Assembly (NCBI GenBank): GCA_017460395.1
Contig: JAFUBA010000035.1
Span: forward strand, 1-64,000
Source: Clostridia bacterium
GTDB lineage: Bacteria; Bacillota; Clostridia; Christensenellales; Aristaeellaceae
Reading direction: 5' to 3'
DNA length: 64,000 bases
This document shows, piece after piece, positions 17,145 to 25,431 of this stretch. Position 1 is the first letter of the stretch; each line of letters starts with the position of its first letter. The notes below the pieces were generated by a model that saw only the letters and a program-made list of their open reading frames with translations, was not told the DNA's origin and searched no databases. A program made the translations under genes and the position numbers.

Positions 17145-18047
17145 TCACCCCAGAATGATTTCCCTGGAAATGGGATTTGACCAGGCGCTCCTGCCGCGGG
17201 CATCTGCTGCCTGCACGCGGATGAACGTCTCCCCTTCGTGAAGCTTCCAGACGGCCTCCGTCTTTCCCTCCATGGGGACGGCGCGGCCGTGCGTATAGGG
17301 AAGATTCGAATAGAAGACGACCCAGGAAAGAGCCGCATCGGAAGAACATCTGACATGCACCTCCCCGCCTCCGGCTTCCAGCAGGTGGATCTCAGGCCCT
17401 GTGGTCGCATAGGAATGTCCCTCACAGATCCCCTGCAGGATGCCGTGTGCGTCAAGGACGTCTGCCTGGACCATGGTGGCGCCGACGCCGCACTCAGCTT
17501 TGTATTCGTGCGTGTCGTCCACGGACAGAACCGGCCAGAGCATCCCTCTGGTAAAGACCGGATCCAGGACGGCAGAGGAGTCTGCGCGCATGGCGTTCAT
17601 GGGAACGGTGGAGGCGGAGTTCCAGATCTCGGTGGCAAAGATGCCAGAAAGCGAGCAGATGAGCTCTGTGGTATTCAGGGACCAGGCAGGATGGGCAAGT
17701 TCGGCCAGGCCGCCACATGATCTGATGAGGTCGATGCCGCCCTGCACGCCTGTCCTTCGGTCAAACTCCTTTTCGGCCCTGTCTGTGACATTCAGTCCCA
17801 CAATATGCACGACCTGGCCTTCCAGCGGCCAGTCCAGTTCGATCCCCGGAATCCAGAGAAGCCCTTCCGGAATATCCTTTTTCTCCGGCACGGTGAGCGT
17901 CCTGTGGTCCGTGATCGCCACAAAGTCGTAGCCCATCTCCCTGTAGCGCGCCATGGCCTCCCCTGGCGTCAGGTGTCCGTCTGAGCGGGTTGTGTGCATG
18001 TGAAGGTTTCCGCGGTATGTCCGTCTGTCAGGACTGATGAGGATCAT
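17145..18047 (-). CDS. PHP-domain metal-dependent hydrolase (CehA/McbA type)
   Basis: A 300-residue protein with the PHP-domain metal ligands in order: H-x-H in GNLHMHTTRSDG, AITDHRTL, Glu and His in the mid-region, LAHPAWSL and SVDDTH. PHP enzymes hydrolyse phosphoesters using three metals; the CehA/McbA group often includes signal-less stand-alone proteins of unknown substrate. The last 80 residues form a beta-rich extension (RCSSDAALSWVVFYSNL). I prefer the ATG at 18047 to the GTG at 18095, because a TATAAT box at 18100-18105 would put the transcription start right at the GTG. Confidence 0.82.
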   Translation of the reverse strand: MILISPDRRTYRGNLHMHTTRSDGHLTPGEAMARYREMGYDFVAITDHRTLTVPEKKDIPEGLLWIPGIELDWPLEGQVVHIVGLNVTDRAEKEFDRRTGVQGGIDLIRSCGGLAELAHPAWSLNTTELICSLSGIFATEIWNSASTVPMNAMRADSSAVLDPVFTRGMLWPVLSVDDTHEYKAECGVGATMVQADVLDAHGILQGICEGHSYATTGPEIHLLEAGGGEVHVRCSSDAALSWVVFYSNLPYTHGRAVPMEGKTEAVWKLHEGETFIRVQAADARGRSAWSNPISREIILG

Positions 18048-18099
18048 GGTATCATCCGTTTCTGTGTAAAATTCGGTGCAGACAAGCACGTACACCCTG

Positions 18100-18128
18100 A
18101 TTATAGTCCCAAGGACGCAAAGTTTCCA
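18100..18128 (-). promoter_or_regulatory. Probable promoter for the PHP gene
   Basis: A perfect TATAAT (18100-18105, minus strand) has a poor -35 match, TGGAAA (18123-18128), 17 bases upstream. It sits back to back with the aminotransferase promoter. Confidence 0.45.
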
Positions 18129-18133
18129 TCTGC

Positions 18134-18162
18134 TTGACAGAAAACATTCTCTTTACAATAAT
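18134..18162 (+). promoter_or_regulatory. Promoter of the aminotransferase-yigZ unit
   Basis: A perfect TTGACA (18134-18139) and AATAAT (18157-18162) have a 17-base spacer and lie 47 bases before the start codon. Confidence 0.75.
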
Positions 18163-18209
18163 GGCTCAGACCCTGAAAAGAGCAGAGATGTTAAGGAGGC
18201 AAATGTCAG

Positions 18210-19394
18210 ATGAACGCAGAAGAACTGCATTTTTCCACGAGATTTGACGGCATTACGGGCAGCGCCATCCGTGAGATCTTCAAGATGATTGATCAGCCGG
18301 ACATGATTTCCTTTGCGGGCGGCAACCCGAGCCCCTCCGCGCTGCCGGATGCAGTGGCAGCCGAGATCGCGCAGGATGTGCTCCAGCGTGACGGAAAAAG
18401 AATCCTTCAGTACGGCGCGACCGAAGGGTATCCGCCCTTTCTTGAAAGTCTGACTGCCTATGCAGAAAAGGCCATCGGGAAAAAGATGCCCTCCGTGCTT
18501 CCTGTCACCGGCTCCACGCAGGCCATGGACCTGCTCTGCAAGTGTCTGATCAATCCCGGGGATACGATCCTGGTGGAGGATCCGACCTTCCTGGGCAATC
18601 TTCAGTGCATGCATCTGTATGAGGCCAACATCGTGCCTGTGCCGGGCGATGAGGAGGGCCTTGTGCCGGAACTTCTGGAGGAAGCCGTAAAAGAACATCA
18701 CCCGAAGATGCTCTATGTGATTCCGAATTTTCAGAACCCCACCGGCAGGACCATGTCGCTGTCCCGGCGCCAGACGGTGGCAAGGCTCGCCGCAGAATAT
18801 CACTTTGTGGTGGCGGAGGATGATCCCTACCGGGATCTGAGGTACCACGGCACATCCCTTCCCTCCATTGCGTCCATGGACCAGGACGGATGGGTGGTCT
18901 TCCTGGGATCCTTTTCCAAGATCATCTCCCCCGGTCTCCGCGTGGGTTACATCGCAGGCGACAGCACCATCCTTCGCAAGTGCACCCTCGGCAAGCAGTC
19001 CTCCGATCTTCATACGGCGAACCTGACGCAGGCCATCGTCGATCAGTTCCTGCGGCGGGATCTCCTGCCTGCACACATTGAGCGCATCTGTAAAGACTAC
19101 AAAGAGCAGCTTGACAGTATGCTATCCGAGCTTGAAACCTTCCCTGAGGGTACATCCTTTACCCGGCCTGAGGGCGGACTGTTTATCTGGGTCACGCTGC
19201 CGGAGGGGATCGATGCAAAGCCGCTGCTGGAGGAGGCCGTGAAAAGGCATGTGGCGTATGTGCCCGGCACACATTTCTATGCACTCGGCGGCCATGAAAA
19301 CACCCTGAGGCTCAATTTTTCCAACTCGACCCTCCCACAGATTCATGAGGGCATGGGCACATTGAGGCAGCTGTTCAGAGAACACCTGGGCTGA
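18210..19394 (+). CDS. PLP-dependent class I/II aminotransferase
   Basis: A 394-residue fold-type I enzyme of the group that includes LysN/2-aminoadipate aminotransferases and MocR-like catalytic domains: MISFAGGNPSPSALPD near the start, YGATEGYPPFLESL, the Asn-Pro motif in IPNFQNPTGRTMS, VVAEDDPYRDLRY with the PLP-binding Asp, the Schiff-base Lys in VFLGSFSKIISPGLRVGYI, and the terminal Arg in NTLRLNFSN. It transfers amino groups between 2-oxoglutarate and an unknown amino acid, aromatic or aminoadipate-like by family. There is no HTH domain. AAGGAGG precedes the ATG by 10 bases. The next gene, yigZ, begins 31 bases later. Confidence 0.92.
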   Translation: MNAEELHFSTRFDGITGSAIREIFKMIDQPDMISFAGGNPSPSALPDAVAAEIAQDVLQRDGKRILQYGATEGYPPFLESLTAYAEKAIGKKMPSVLPVTGSTQAMDLLCKCLINPGDTILVEDPTFLGNLQCMHLYEANIVPVPGDEEGLVPELLEEAVKEHHPKMLYVIPNFQNPTGRTMSLSRRQTVARLAAEYHFVVAEDDPYRDLRYHGTSLPSIASMDQDGWVVFLGSFSKIISPGLRVGYIAGDSTILRKCTLGKQSSDLHTANLTQAIVDQFLRRDLLPAHIERICKDYKEQLDSMLSELETFPEGTSFTRPEGGLFIWVTLPEGIDAKPLLEEAVKRHVAYVPGTHFYALGGHENTLRLNFSNSTLPQIHEGMGTLRQLFREHLG

Positions 19395-19425
19395 TACCGA
19401 AGACAACTTTCGGAGATTAAACTGT

Positions 19426-20103
19426 ATGGCAACAACTGATACCCGGCCTGCGGCAAGAGGGCCTGCATCCTACAGGACGCTGAAGGCATTTGGATCCGAG
19501 GAATTCATCATCAATAAGAGCCGCTTTATCGGCTATGCATCCCCGGTCGGAAGTGAGCAGGAGGCGCTGGATTTCATTGCCTCCATCCGCGTGAGGCACC
19601 GGGATGCAACCCACAACTGCTATGCCTATACGCTCGGCACCAACATGGGGGTCATGCGGTATTCTGACGACGGCGAACCGTCCGGCACGGCGGGACTTCC
19701 TATGATGGAGGTCATCAAAAAGGAGACGGTCTGCAACTGCTGCTGCGTTGTCACCAGATATTTCGGCGGCGTCCTCCTCGGCGCGGGCGGTCTCCTTCGG
19801 GCCTACACCCAGGGGTGCGCTTCGGGCCTCAGGGCGGCCGGGATTGTGACGATGGAGGATACCGCACGGTACCTGTGCGAGGTTCCCTACGGGCTGTGGG
19901 ACAAGGTGCAGTATGTCTGCCGATCTCTCCCTGTCATGCTTCAGGATACGGCCTATGCCACAGCGGTCACCTTTACGCTGCTGACAAGGGTTCGGGATGC
20001 GGATACGGTGCTCGCGGCACTCACGTCGCAAACCGACGGCGTCTTTCTGTATCTGCCGGACGGCAGCAGTTTTGCCGCCTGGGAGACAGAGGATGCCGTA
20101 TGA
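19426..20103 (+). CDS. YigZ/IMPACT-family protein
   Basis: A 225-residue protein of the YigZ (UPF0029/IMPACT) family. Signature segments are FIINKSRFIGYASPV, RHRDATHNCYAYTLG, the highly conserved SDDGEPSGTAGLPMMEVI, and VVTRYFGGVLLGAGGLLRAY; the C-terminal third is the small DUF1949-type domain. Eukaryotic IMPACT regulates GCN1/GCN2 signalling; the bacterial role is unclear but probably translation-linked. It appears co-transcribed with the aminotransferase, though the ribosome site (CGGAGA) is modest. No terminator is evident after it. Confidence 0.92.
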   Translation: MATTDTRPAARGPASYRTLKAFGSEEFIINKSRFIGYASPVGSEQEALDFIASIRVRHRDATHNCYAYTLGTNMGVMRYSDDGEPSGTAGLPMMEVIKKETVCNCCCVVTRYFGGVLLGAGGLLRAYTQGCASGLRAAGIVTMEDTARYLCEVPYGLWDKVQYVCRSLPVMLQDTAYATAVTFTLLTRVRDADTVLAALTSQTDGVFLYLPDGSSFAAWETEDAV

Positions 20104-20158
20104 AACGTACCCGGACAGGTGCTTTTGTAACAACTGGGACACTGCGCCCGAGTCCATC

Positions 20159-20187
20159 TTGATTTTTGTCTTTGCCGGATATAAAAT
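20159..20187 (+). promoter_or_regulatory. Promoter of the structured leader and SH3 gene
   Basis: TTGATT (20159-20164) and TAAAAT (20182-20187) are 17 bases apart. The expected transcription start, about 20193-20196, coincides with the first strand of the closing stem of the folded RNA below. Confidence 0.65.
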
Positions 20188-20191
20188 TTTT

Positions 20192-20337
20192 GCGCTGAGA
20201 TCAGCATGCGGGTGCTCATTTCCCGGGGCTCACCTGGTCTCACACAGGTACTCTGAATTGCAAGCCCCGCTCGCAGGCGACGCTGCAGACAGCCTTCTGT
20301 CACGTGCTGTGATTGTGCAGTGAACCTTGCTACGCGC
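20192..20337 (+). ncRNA. Structured RNA, three-way-junction leader or small RNA (unassigned)
   Basis: About 145 bases between the promoter and the SH3 gene can fold into a closed three-way junction. The two ends pair: GCGC at 20192-20195 with the 3' GCGC, AGCA 20203-20206 with TGCT 20328-20331, GGGT 20210-20213 with ACCT 20324-20327, and TCATT 20216-20220 with AGTGA 20319-20323. Arm one is CGGGGCT/AGCCCCG (20224-20230 with 20263-20269) capped by an ACCTG/CAGGT hairpin (20232-20249). Arm two includes GACAG-CCTT-CTGTC (20288-20301). No T-run follows, so it probably reads through into the SH3 gene. It matches no riboswitch I know. A 6S-like RNA is possible but weakly supported. Confidence 0.4.
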
Positions 20338-20375
20338 GGGAGAGCGGATTGACATAGCGAGAGGAGCGAAGAAAA

Positions 20376-21836
20376 TTGAGAAAGATCTGCGCCATGATCC
20401 TGGCCATGATCCTGTGTGTGCTCACCATGACCTCTGCCATGGCAGCCATCACCTTTGAAACCAGAGGCCGCTACTATCTGTACAGGACCTCGGCGGATAC
20501 GGAAATGTATTCAGATGCGGAGGGGACCACATCGGTGGGCACACTGCCGGGCGGTACACCCATCAGCGCAGGCGATACGACCGAAAATCTGCGCAAGGTC
20601 ACCTACATGGATGCCAGCGGCTCCACGCATTCCGTGTATATCAACAAGGATGTCGTCAAGAGCAATTATGTGACGCTGGATTTTAACGGCAACAAGGTCC
20701 GTGTTCCGCTGCCCGCCAGCGCCAATGCCACCTGGGTGGCAGAGTATCTGGAGTATCGGGGCATCAGCGTGTCCTCCACGGATATCGCAAAGGCTCTGGG
20801 TCAGTATTCCGAGTCTGTGACCCCGGCACCGGTGCCGGACGGGGAAGATTACATTACCCAGGAAAATGACGGGCTGAGCATGGACGGAGAGGAAGTCACG
20901 GACGCCGGGGACGCTTCTGAAGCCACTGCCGCGCCAACCGCAAAGAAGTCTTCTTCCTCCTCTTCATCCAAGTCATCCTCCAAGGCGACTGTGACGGCCG
21001 CACCTTCGGTGACGTCTGCGCCGGACAGCACGGGCGTCGTTAATTCCGCCAACGTGGCTTCCGTGCCTGCGGACGGAAAAGTCTATTATCTCGATGGAAG
21101 CAACACGCTGAAGCCCGTGACCGCCGTGGATATCGGCCTCATCTTCTCCACTGTATCCAGCGGGAATCAGAAGTATGACGTGGAGACGAGCCGTCTTCTG
21201 TGGAACACCAATGCGGATGCAGACCATCGCCTGGCCATGATTAACGCGCCCAAGGGCGGCACGGCCAATCTCAGGAAGACGGCCAGCTCATCAGCCAAGG
21301 TCCTTGCCAAGGCCAAGACCAACCGCGTTGTGCTGGTCTATGATGTGCAGGACAAGATGAGCGGCGTCATCTATGGTGACGAGAAGGGCTATGTCAATAA
21401 CAGTGCCCTCACCTTCTTCCCGGCAACTTCGTCCTATCAGTCTGCCGTACTCTCCTACAACGGATCCCTGACCAGCACAAAGAAGATTAACTTCTATTCC
21501 CAGGCAAAGGACAGCAGCCGCAAACTGATTTCCCTCAAGGCCGGCATGGAAGTGACCCTGTTTGAGCAGGGCAAGTACTGGTCCGAGGTGGATGTGGACG
21601 GCTATCATGGATATGTGTCCAACAAGTTCATCCAGCTCAGTGCCGAGAACACGCATCTGGAACCTGCCGATATCACGGCCCAGGTTGTGACCGTGGCAGC
21701 CCAGAGTGCATCCGCCTCTGGCGATGCAGACGACGAAGCCGAGGATATTTATGCTCCGGCCGCTGAAACGAGCGACGGGTCCTACGAGCCCTTCTACGTG
21801 AACGGCTATGAGATGCACCACAATCCCTATAATTAA
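20376..21836 (+). CDS. Secreted bacterial-SH3-domain protein
   Basis: A 486-residue exported protein. It uses a TTG start at 20376 (AGGAG 9 bases upstream) that opens directly into a signal peptide, RKICAMILAMILCVLTM, cleaved near AMA. The N-terminal part looks like an SH3-type barrel (YYLYRTSADTEMYSDAEGTT). A Ser/Ala/Thr-rich linker follows (about residues 170-215). Two SH3_3-like units come after about residue 285 (GGTANLRKTASSSAKVLAKA and INFYSQAKDSSRKLISLKAG ... YWSEVDVDGYHGYVSNKFI). Such domains bind peptidoglycan. The protein has no catalytic domain and may be a wall-associated structural or sensory factor. Its leader contains the folded RNA described above. Confidence 0.85.
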   Translation: MRKICAMILAMILCVLTMTSAMAAITFETRGRYYLYRTSADTEMYSDAEGTTSVGTLPGGTPISAGDTTENLRKVTYMDASGSTHSVYINKDVVKSNYVTLDFNGNKVRVPLPASANATWVAEYLEYRGISVSSTDIAKALGQYSESVTPAPVPDGEDYITQENDGLSMDGEEVTDAGDASEATAAPTAKKSSSSSSSKSSSKATVTAAPSVTSAPDSTGVVNSANVASVPADGKVYYLDGSNTLKPVTAVDIGLIFSTVSSGNQKYDVETSRLLWNTNADADHRLAMINAPKGGTANLRKTASSSAKVLAKAKTNRVVLVYDVQDKMSGVIYGDEKGYVNNSALTFFPATSSYQSAVLSYNGSLTSTKKINFYSQAKDSSRKLISLKAGMEVTLFEQGKYWSEVDVDGYHGYVSNKFIQLSAENTHLEPADITAQVVTVAAQSASASGDADDEAEDIYAPAAETSDGSYEPFYVNGYEMHHNPYN

Positions 21837-21843
21837 TGTGCAC

Positions 21844-21883
21844 ACGAAAAAGCCTCTGCCCATAGGCAGAGGCTTTTTCGTGC
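21844..21883. terminator. Bidirectional terminator between the SH3 gene and azlD
   Basis: A perfect 18-bp stem (21844-21861 and 21866-21883) with a 4-base loop carries AAAAA/TTTTT in the stem, serving both convergent transcripts. Confidence 0.92.
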
Positions 21884-21885
21884 AC

Positions 21886-22215
21886 TCAGGGGATCAGGCG
21901 GAGCAGGATCATGTACAGCCCGGTCCCTGCACAGATGGAGAGGAACATGTTTTTGAACTTCAGATGCAGGAGGGAAGTGACGACGGTCGCCACGATGGCG
22001 GGCACCCAGGCACCTGCCTGCGCAAAGGAGACATCCTTCAGACAGTAGATGACGAGCATGGCCATGCAGGCCCGCGGGAGATGGTGACCGATCCATGTCA
22101 CAAAGGGCGGAACGGTTTTTCCCTCCCGAAAAACGAGGAAGGGAAGAAAACGGGTCAGCTGGGTGGCCAGGATACACACGAGAATCTGAATGATCCACTT
22201 GAGCGTCAGACTCAT
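21886..22215 (-). CDS. azlD: AzlD-family branched-chain amino acid exporter subunit
   Basis: A 109-residue hydrophobic protein with about four membrane segments (LKWIIQILVCILATQL, CMAMLVIYCLKDV, WVPAIVATVVTSLL, MFLSICAGTGLYMIL). TRFLPFLVF near residue 22 is typical of AzlD. With AzlC it forms an exporter for branched-chain amino acids (LIV-E/AzlCD type). The start at 22215 overlaps the azlC stop by 4 bases (ATGA), fixing both the frame and the pairing. Confidence 0.9.
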   Translation of the reverse strand: MSLTLKWIIQILVCILATQLTRFLPFLVFREGKTVPPFVTWIGHHLPRACMAMLVIYCLKDVSFAQAGAWVPAIVATVVTSLLHLKFKNMFLSICAGTGLYMILLRLIP

Positions 22216-22976
22216 GGTTTTTTCACTCTCCCCTCTCTTTGGACTTTCGCGGAAGATTTTCTGTCCGTCTGGTAGAAAACACCAAAACCCAGGAGAATGA
22301 CGGCCATGGCAAAGAGAAGGAAACTGTCGCGCCCGGCGAGCAGGAGGCCAAGGAGTGTGCCGAACAGGCCAAGGAGCGGCGGAAAGAGTGCCTGAGGAAG
22401 TGTCATGGATCCATCTCTGACACTTTCCATGGCGCCTCTTGTCTGGTCTGTCATGATGACCACAAACAGTGCCGTCATGGAAAAGTCGATGCCCGTCAGG
22501 TATTCCACCGGGATCATCTCGCCAAGCAGGGCACCGATGACGGTGCCTGCAACCCAGTAAAACTGGTCGAGCGCTGTGATGGCAGCGTACCATTTGTTTT
22601 CCGGAAGGTCCCTGGGGGCACCGGAGCAAACCAGGGAGTACGTTTCATCTGACATGGCAAAGATCACGTACGGGCGGACGGCGCCTGCACGGTTATAGGG
22701 CTCAAGCATGGTCAGACCGTAGAACAGGTGCCTTGCCTGCACAAGGAGAGCAAGGAAAAACAGCGTGAGCGGGGCGAACATCTCGGCAGCCCGGCTCATG
22801 GGTTCCAGCATGGCAAACTGCAGCGATCCTCCATAGACAAACACAGAGATACTGATGCTCCACAGAACGTGGAAACCACGTACCTTCATGGCAATGCCGT
22901 AAGCGATGCCAAGGAAAATATATCCGGCCAGCACAGGCAGCGTCTCAGGAAACGCTCTTTTCAGGATCCTGCGCAT
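22212..22976 (-). CDS. azlC: AzlC-family branched-chain amino acid exporter
   Basis: A 254-residue polytopic membrane protein. AzlC signatures are visible: FPETLPVLAGYIFLGIAYG at the start, VYGGSLQFAMLEPM, ARHLFYGLTML, and YVIFAMSDETYSL. It is the larger partner of AzlD and exports leucine, isoleucine, valine or toxic analogues. I chose the ATG at 22976 because GAAAGAGGG lies just upstream and the family starts close to this point; an ATG at 23006 lies almost at the predicted transcription start. Confidence 0.92.
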   Translation of the reverse strand: MRRILKRAFPETLPVLAGYIFLGIAYGIAMKVRGFHVLWSISISVFVYGGSLQFAMLEPMSRAAEMFAPLTLFFLALLVQARHLFYGLTMLEPYNRAGAVRPYVIFAMSDETYSLVCSGAPRDLPENKWYAAITALDQFYWVAGTVIGALLGEMIPVEYLTGIDFSMTALFVVIMTDQTRGAMESVRDGSMTLPQALFPPLLGLFGTLLGLLLAGRDSFLLFAMAVILLGFGVFYQTDRKSSAKVQREGRVKKP

Positions 22977-23008
22977 AGGACACCCTCTTTCAGAAAAAGA
23001 TCTCATGG

Positions 23009-23037
23009 AGAATAGGACGTGCGACAGAGGGTGTCAA
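23009..23037 (-). promoter_or_regulatory. Promoter of azlCD
   Basis: On the minus strand a perfect TTGACA (23032-23037) and TATTCT (23009-23014) are 17 bases apart, 33 bases before the azlC start. Confidence 0.82.
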
Positions 23038-23112
23038 GAATACGTATGTTTTTTTCCGGTCTTTTTGGGGTTATGTGCCAGGCGGCCAGCGTTCGGGCAC
23101 GTGGCCTGCGCC

Positions 23113-23141
23113 TTGACACGGTTTTTTTCACTGCCTATACT
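23113..23141 (+). promoter_or_regulatory. Promoter of the glutamine synthetase III gene
   Basis: A perfect TTGACA (23113-23118) and TATACT (23136-23141) have a 17-base spacer. The leader is about 50 bases and includes a small GCGGC-GGT-GCCGC hairpin. Confidence 0.85.
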
Positions 23142-23197
23142 GCCACATGGTTTCCCGCGGCGGTGCCGCAAACGCACGACAGAAAGTGGATTGAAAC

Positions 23198-25282
23198 ATG
23201 AACAGCGTAGATCAGCTCTTTGCATCGGATGTATTCAATGATGACGTCATGCAGCAGCGGCTGCCGAGAGATACATACCGGCTTCTGAAAAAGACCATCG
23301 ATCAGGGAAAACGCCTGGATCCGCAGGTGGCAAGCGTCGTGGCTCATGCCATGAAGGAATGGGCCATTGACAAGGGCGTCACCCACTATACCCACTGGTT
23401 CCAGCCTATGACCGGTGTGACGGCGGAAAAGCACGATGCCTTCCTCACGCCTGTCGATCAGGGAAAGGTGATCCAGTCCTTCTCCGGAAAGGAACTTGTG
23501 CGCGGCGAATCGGACGCCTCCTCCTTCCCCTCCGGCGGTCTCCGCTCCACCTTCGAGGCCAGGGGTTATACCGCCTGGGATCCCACCAGCTATGCGTTTA
23601 TCAAGGACCATGTGCTGTGCATTCCCACGGCTTTCTGCTCCTGGGGCGGCGAGGCGCTGGACAAAAAGACACCTCTTCTTCGCTCCATGGAAGCATTGTC
23701 CCGGCAGGCCGTCCGTGTGCTGAAGCTGTTTTCCCGGGACGCGAGCCGCGTCCTTCCGACTGTCGGTCCCGAGCAGGAGTATTTCCTGGTGGACCGGGAG
23801 ATGTACCTGAAGCGCACAGACCTGATTTTCACCGGACGGACCCTGTTCGGCGCAAAACCACCCAAGGGACAGGAGCTGGATGACCACTATTACGGAGCCA
23901 TCAAGCCCAGAGTGCAGGCCTTCATGCGGGACCTGAACGATGAACTCTGGAAGCTCGGCGTGCTGGCCAAGACGGAACACAATGAGGTTGCGCCCTCTCA
24001 GCATGAGCTGGCACCCGTGTTCAACGTGGTGAATGTGGCGGCGGACCATAACCAGCTGACCATGGAGATCATGAAGAAGGTGGCGGAGGAACACGGCCTG
24101 GTCTGTCTGCTGGCTGAGAAGCCGTTCGAGGGACTCAACGGTTCCGGCAAGCATAACAACTGGTCCATGATGACAGATACCGGCTATAACCTTCTGGAGC
24201 CCGGCAATTCTCCCTATGACAGTGCGCAGTTCCTTCTCTTCCTGTGTGCCGTGCTCAGGGCTGTGGACGACTACCAGGACCTGCTTCGCGTGTCCGTGTC
24301 CTCCGCCGGCAATGACCACCGCCTTGGAGCCAACGAGGCCCCGCCCGCGATCATCTCGATCTTCCTTGGGACGGAGCTGACCGATATCCTGCAGGCCATC
24401 GAGTCCGGAACGCCCTATGAGGGACACGGAAACGAGGAGATGACGGTGGGCGTCCATGCGCTGCCGAAGTTCCCGCGGGATAATACGGACAGAAACCGCA
24501 CATCCCCCTTTGCCTTCACCGGAAACAAGTTCGAGTTCCGCTCCCTCGGATCCTCTGCATCCATCTCCGACTGCAATACCGTCCTCAACACCATCGTGGC
24601 AGAATCCCTGTCCATCTATGCGGATGAACTGGAGGGAGCAAAGGATTTCCAGGCAGCCCTCCATGACCTGATTGTGCGGGAGATCAAGGAACACAAGAGG
24701 ATCATTTTTAACGGCAACGGCTACAGCCAGGCATGGGTGGAGGAGGCCAGGCAGCGCGGTCTCCACAACCTCCCCTCCACCGTGGATGCCCTGCCCTCTC
24801 TTCTGGATGAAAAAAACATCCGCCTCTATGAAAAGCATAAAATCTTCTCCTCTGCCGAGCTCCATGCGCGCTATGAAATTGAGCTGGAGGCATACAATAA
24901 GGTCTTGCACATCGAGGCGGACACCATGCTGACCATGGCCCGGCGGGAGATCATGCCATCGGTCATGCGCTTTGCGGGAAGCCTTGCGGAGGGTGCCGGG
25001 AAGATCAAGGCCTATGCGCCTTCCCTCACCTGCACGCCCCAGGAAAAGCTCCTCAAGAAGGTGACAGAGCTTCTGCAGGAGATGGACAGCGCCGTCGATA
25101 CCCTCCAGCAGCTGATCAGCCACGTGCCCGCTTCCACGGTTCTTGAGCAGTCCAGGTACCTGCATGATCAGGTGATCCCTGCCATGAGTGCTGTGCGGGC
25201 ACCTGCAGACCGCCTCGAGGAAATCTGCGACCGCAGTGCCTGGCCCTTCCCCACCTATGCGGATCTTCTTTTCGATGCGTGA
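23198..25282 (+). CDS. glnN: Type III glutamine synthetase
   Basis: A 694-residue enzyme, the expected size for GSIII (about 700-730), that makes glutamine from glutamate, ammonia and ATP as a dodecamer. Active-site motifs are visible: [28 protein letters not shown] (metal Glu), [25 protein letters not shown] (the glycine/His loop), [19 protein letters not shown], and the Arg loop [19 protein letters not shown]. The C-terminal helical part is also complete. It stands alone with its own promoter. The start codon lacks a clear Shine-Dalgarno site (AAGTGGATTGAAAC precedes it), odd for a gene expected to be well expressed. Confidence 0.96.
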   Translation: MNSVDQLFASDVFNDDVMQQRLPRDTYRLLKKTIDQGKRLDPQVASVVAHAMKEWAIDKGVTHYTHWFQPMTGVTAEKHDAFLTPVDQGKVIQSFSGKELVRGESDASSFPSGGLRSTFEARGYTAWDPTSYAFIKDHVLCIPTAFCSWGGEALDKKTPLLRSMEALSRQAVRVLKLFSRDASRVLPTVGPEQEYFLVDREMYLKRTDLIFTGRTLFGAKPPKGQELDDHYYGAIKPRVQAFMRDLNDELWKLGVLAKTEHNEVAPSQHELAPVFNVVNVAADHNQLTMEIMKKVAEEHGLVCLLAEKPFEGLNGSGKHNNWSMMTDTGYNLLEPGNSPYDSAQFLLFLCAVLRAVDDYQDLLRVSVSSAGNDHRLGANEAPPAIISIFLGTELTDILQAIESGTPYEGHGNEEMTVGVHALPKFPRDNTDRNRTSPFAFTGNKFEFRSLGSSASISDCNTVLNTIVAESLSIYADELEGAKDFQAALHDLIVREIKEHKRIIFNGNGYSQAWVEEARQRGLHNLPSTVDALPSLLDEKNIRLYEKHKIFSSAELHARYEIELEAYNKVLHIEADTMLTMARREIMPSVMRFAGSLAEGAGKIKAYAPSLTCTPQEKLLKKVTELLQEMDSAVDTLQQLISHVPASTVLEQSRYLHDQVIPAMSAVRAPADRLEEICDRSAWPFPTYADLLFDA

Positions 25283-25337
25283 GATAGTCTAACTTGTTTT
25301 CTTTCTGTTTCTTTTGTATACAGTCCCGTTCAGATGA

Positions 25338-25366
25338 TTGACACTGTGTTTTCCGGAGGATAAACT
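25338..25366 (+). promoter_or_regulatory. Promoter of the trpXYZ-like operon
   Basis: A perfect TTGACA (25338-25343) and TAAACT (25361-25366) are 17 bases apart, 65 bases before the first gene. Confidence 0.75.
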
Positions 25367-25380
25367 GCTTTTCGAAGGAC

Positions 25381-25405
25381 GGTGCATACCGCATGTGTGT
25401 GCACC
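25381..25405 (+). promoter_or_regulatory. Leader hairpin upstream of the trpX-like gene
   Basis: A 9-bp stem with one G-U pair (25381-25389 with 25397-25405) and a 7-base loop near the 5' end of the transcript. No T-run follows and no Trp-rich leader peptide is present, so it is more likely a stabilising hairpin or binding site than a classical attenuator. Confidence 0.4.
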
Positions 25406-25431
25406 GAGTAGTTGAAGGAGGTTTATACTCT

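Noticed and set aside
20192..20345. TPP riboswitch resemblance (CTGAGA near the start and TGAACCT ... GCGCGGGAG near the end)
   Set aside because: The 5' GGGGTGC strand and the ACCTGATCTGG core are missing or misplaced, and the downstream gene is not thiamine-related.
20192..20345. c-di-AMP (ydaO-type) riboswitch, expected upstream of cell-wall genes
   Set aside because: None of its conserved strings (GCTTAATC-type start, GGGTGAATC, CGAATCCGTCAGCTAACC) is present on either strand.
20349..20376. TTGACA just before the SH3 gene as a second promoter
   Set aside because: The 17-base spacer would put the -10 box on the start codon; no usable -10 is present.
23135..25165. Long open frame on the minus strand opposite the glutamine synthetase gene
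   Set aside because: The plus-strand frame encodes a complete GSIII with all active-site motifs; the antisense frame has no recognisable domain or ribosome site and reflects GC-rich codon use.
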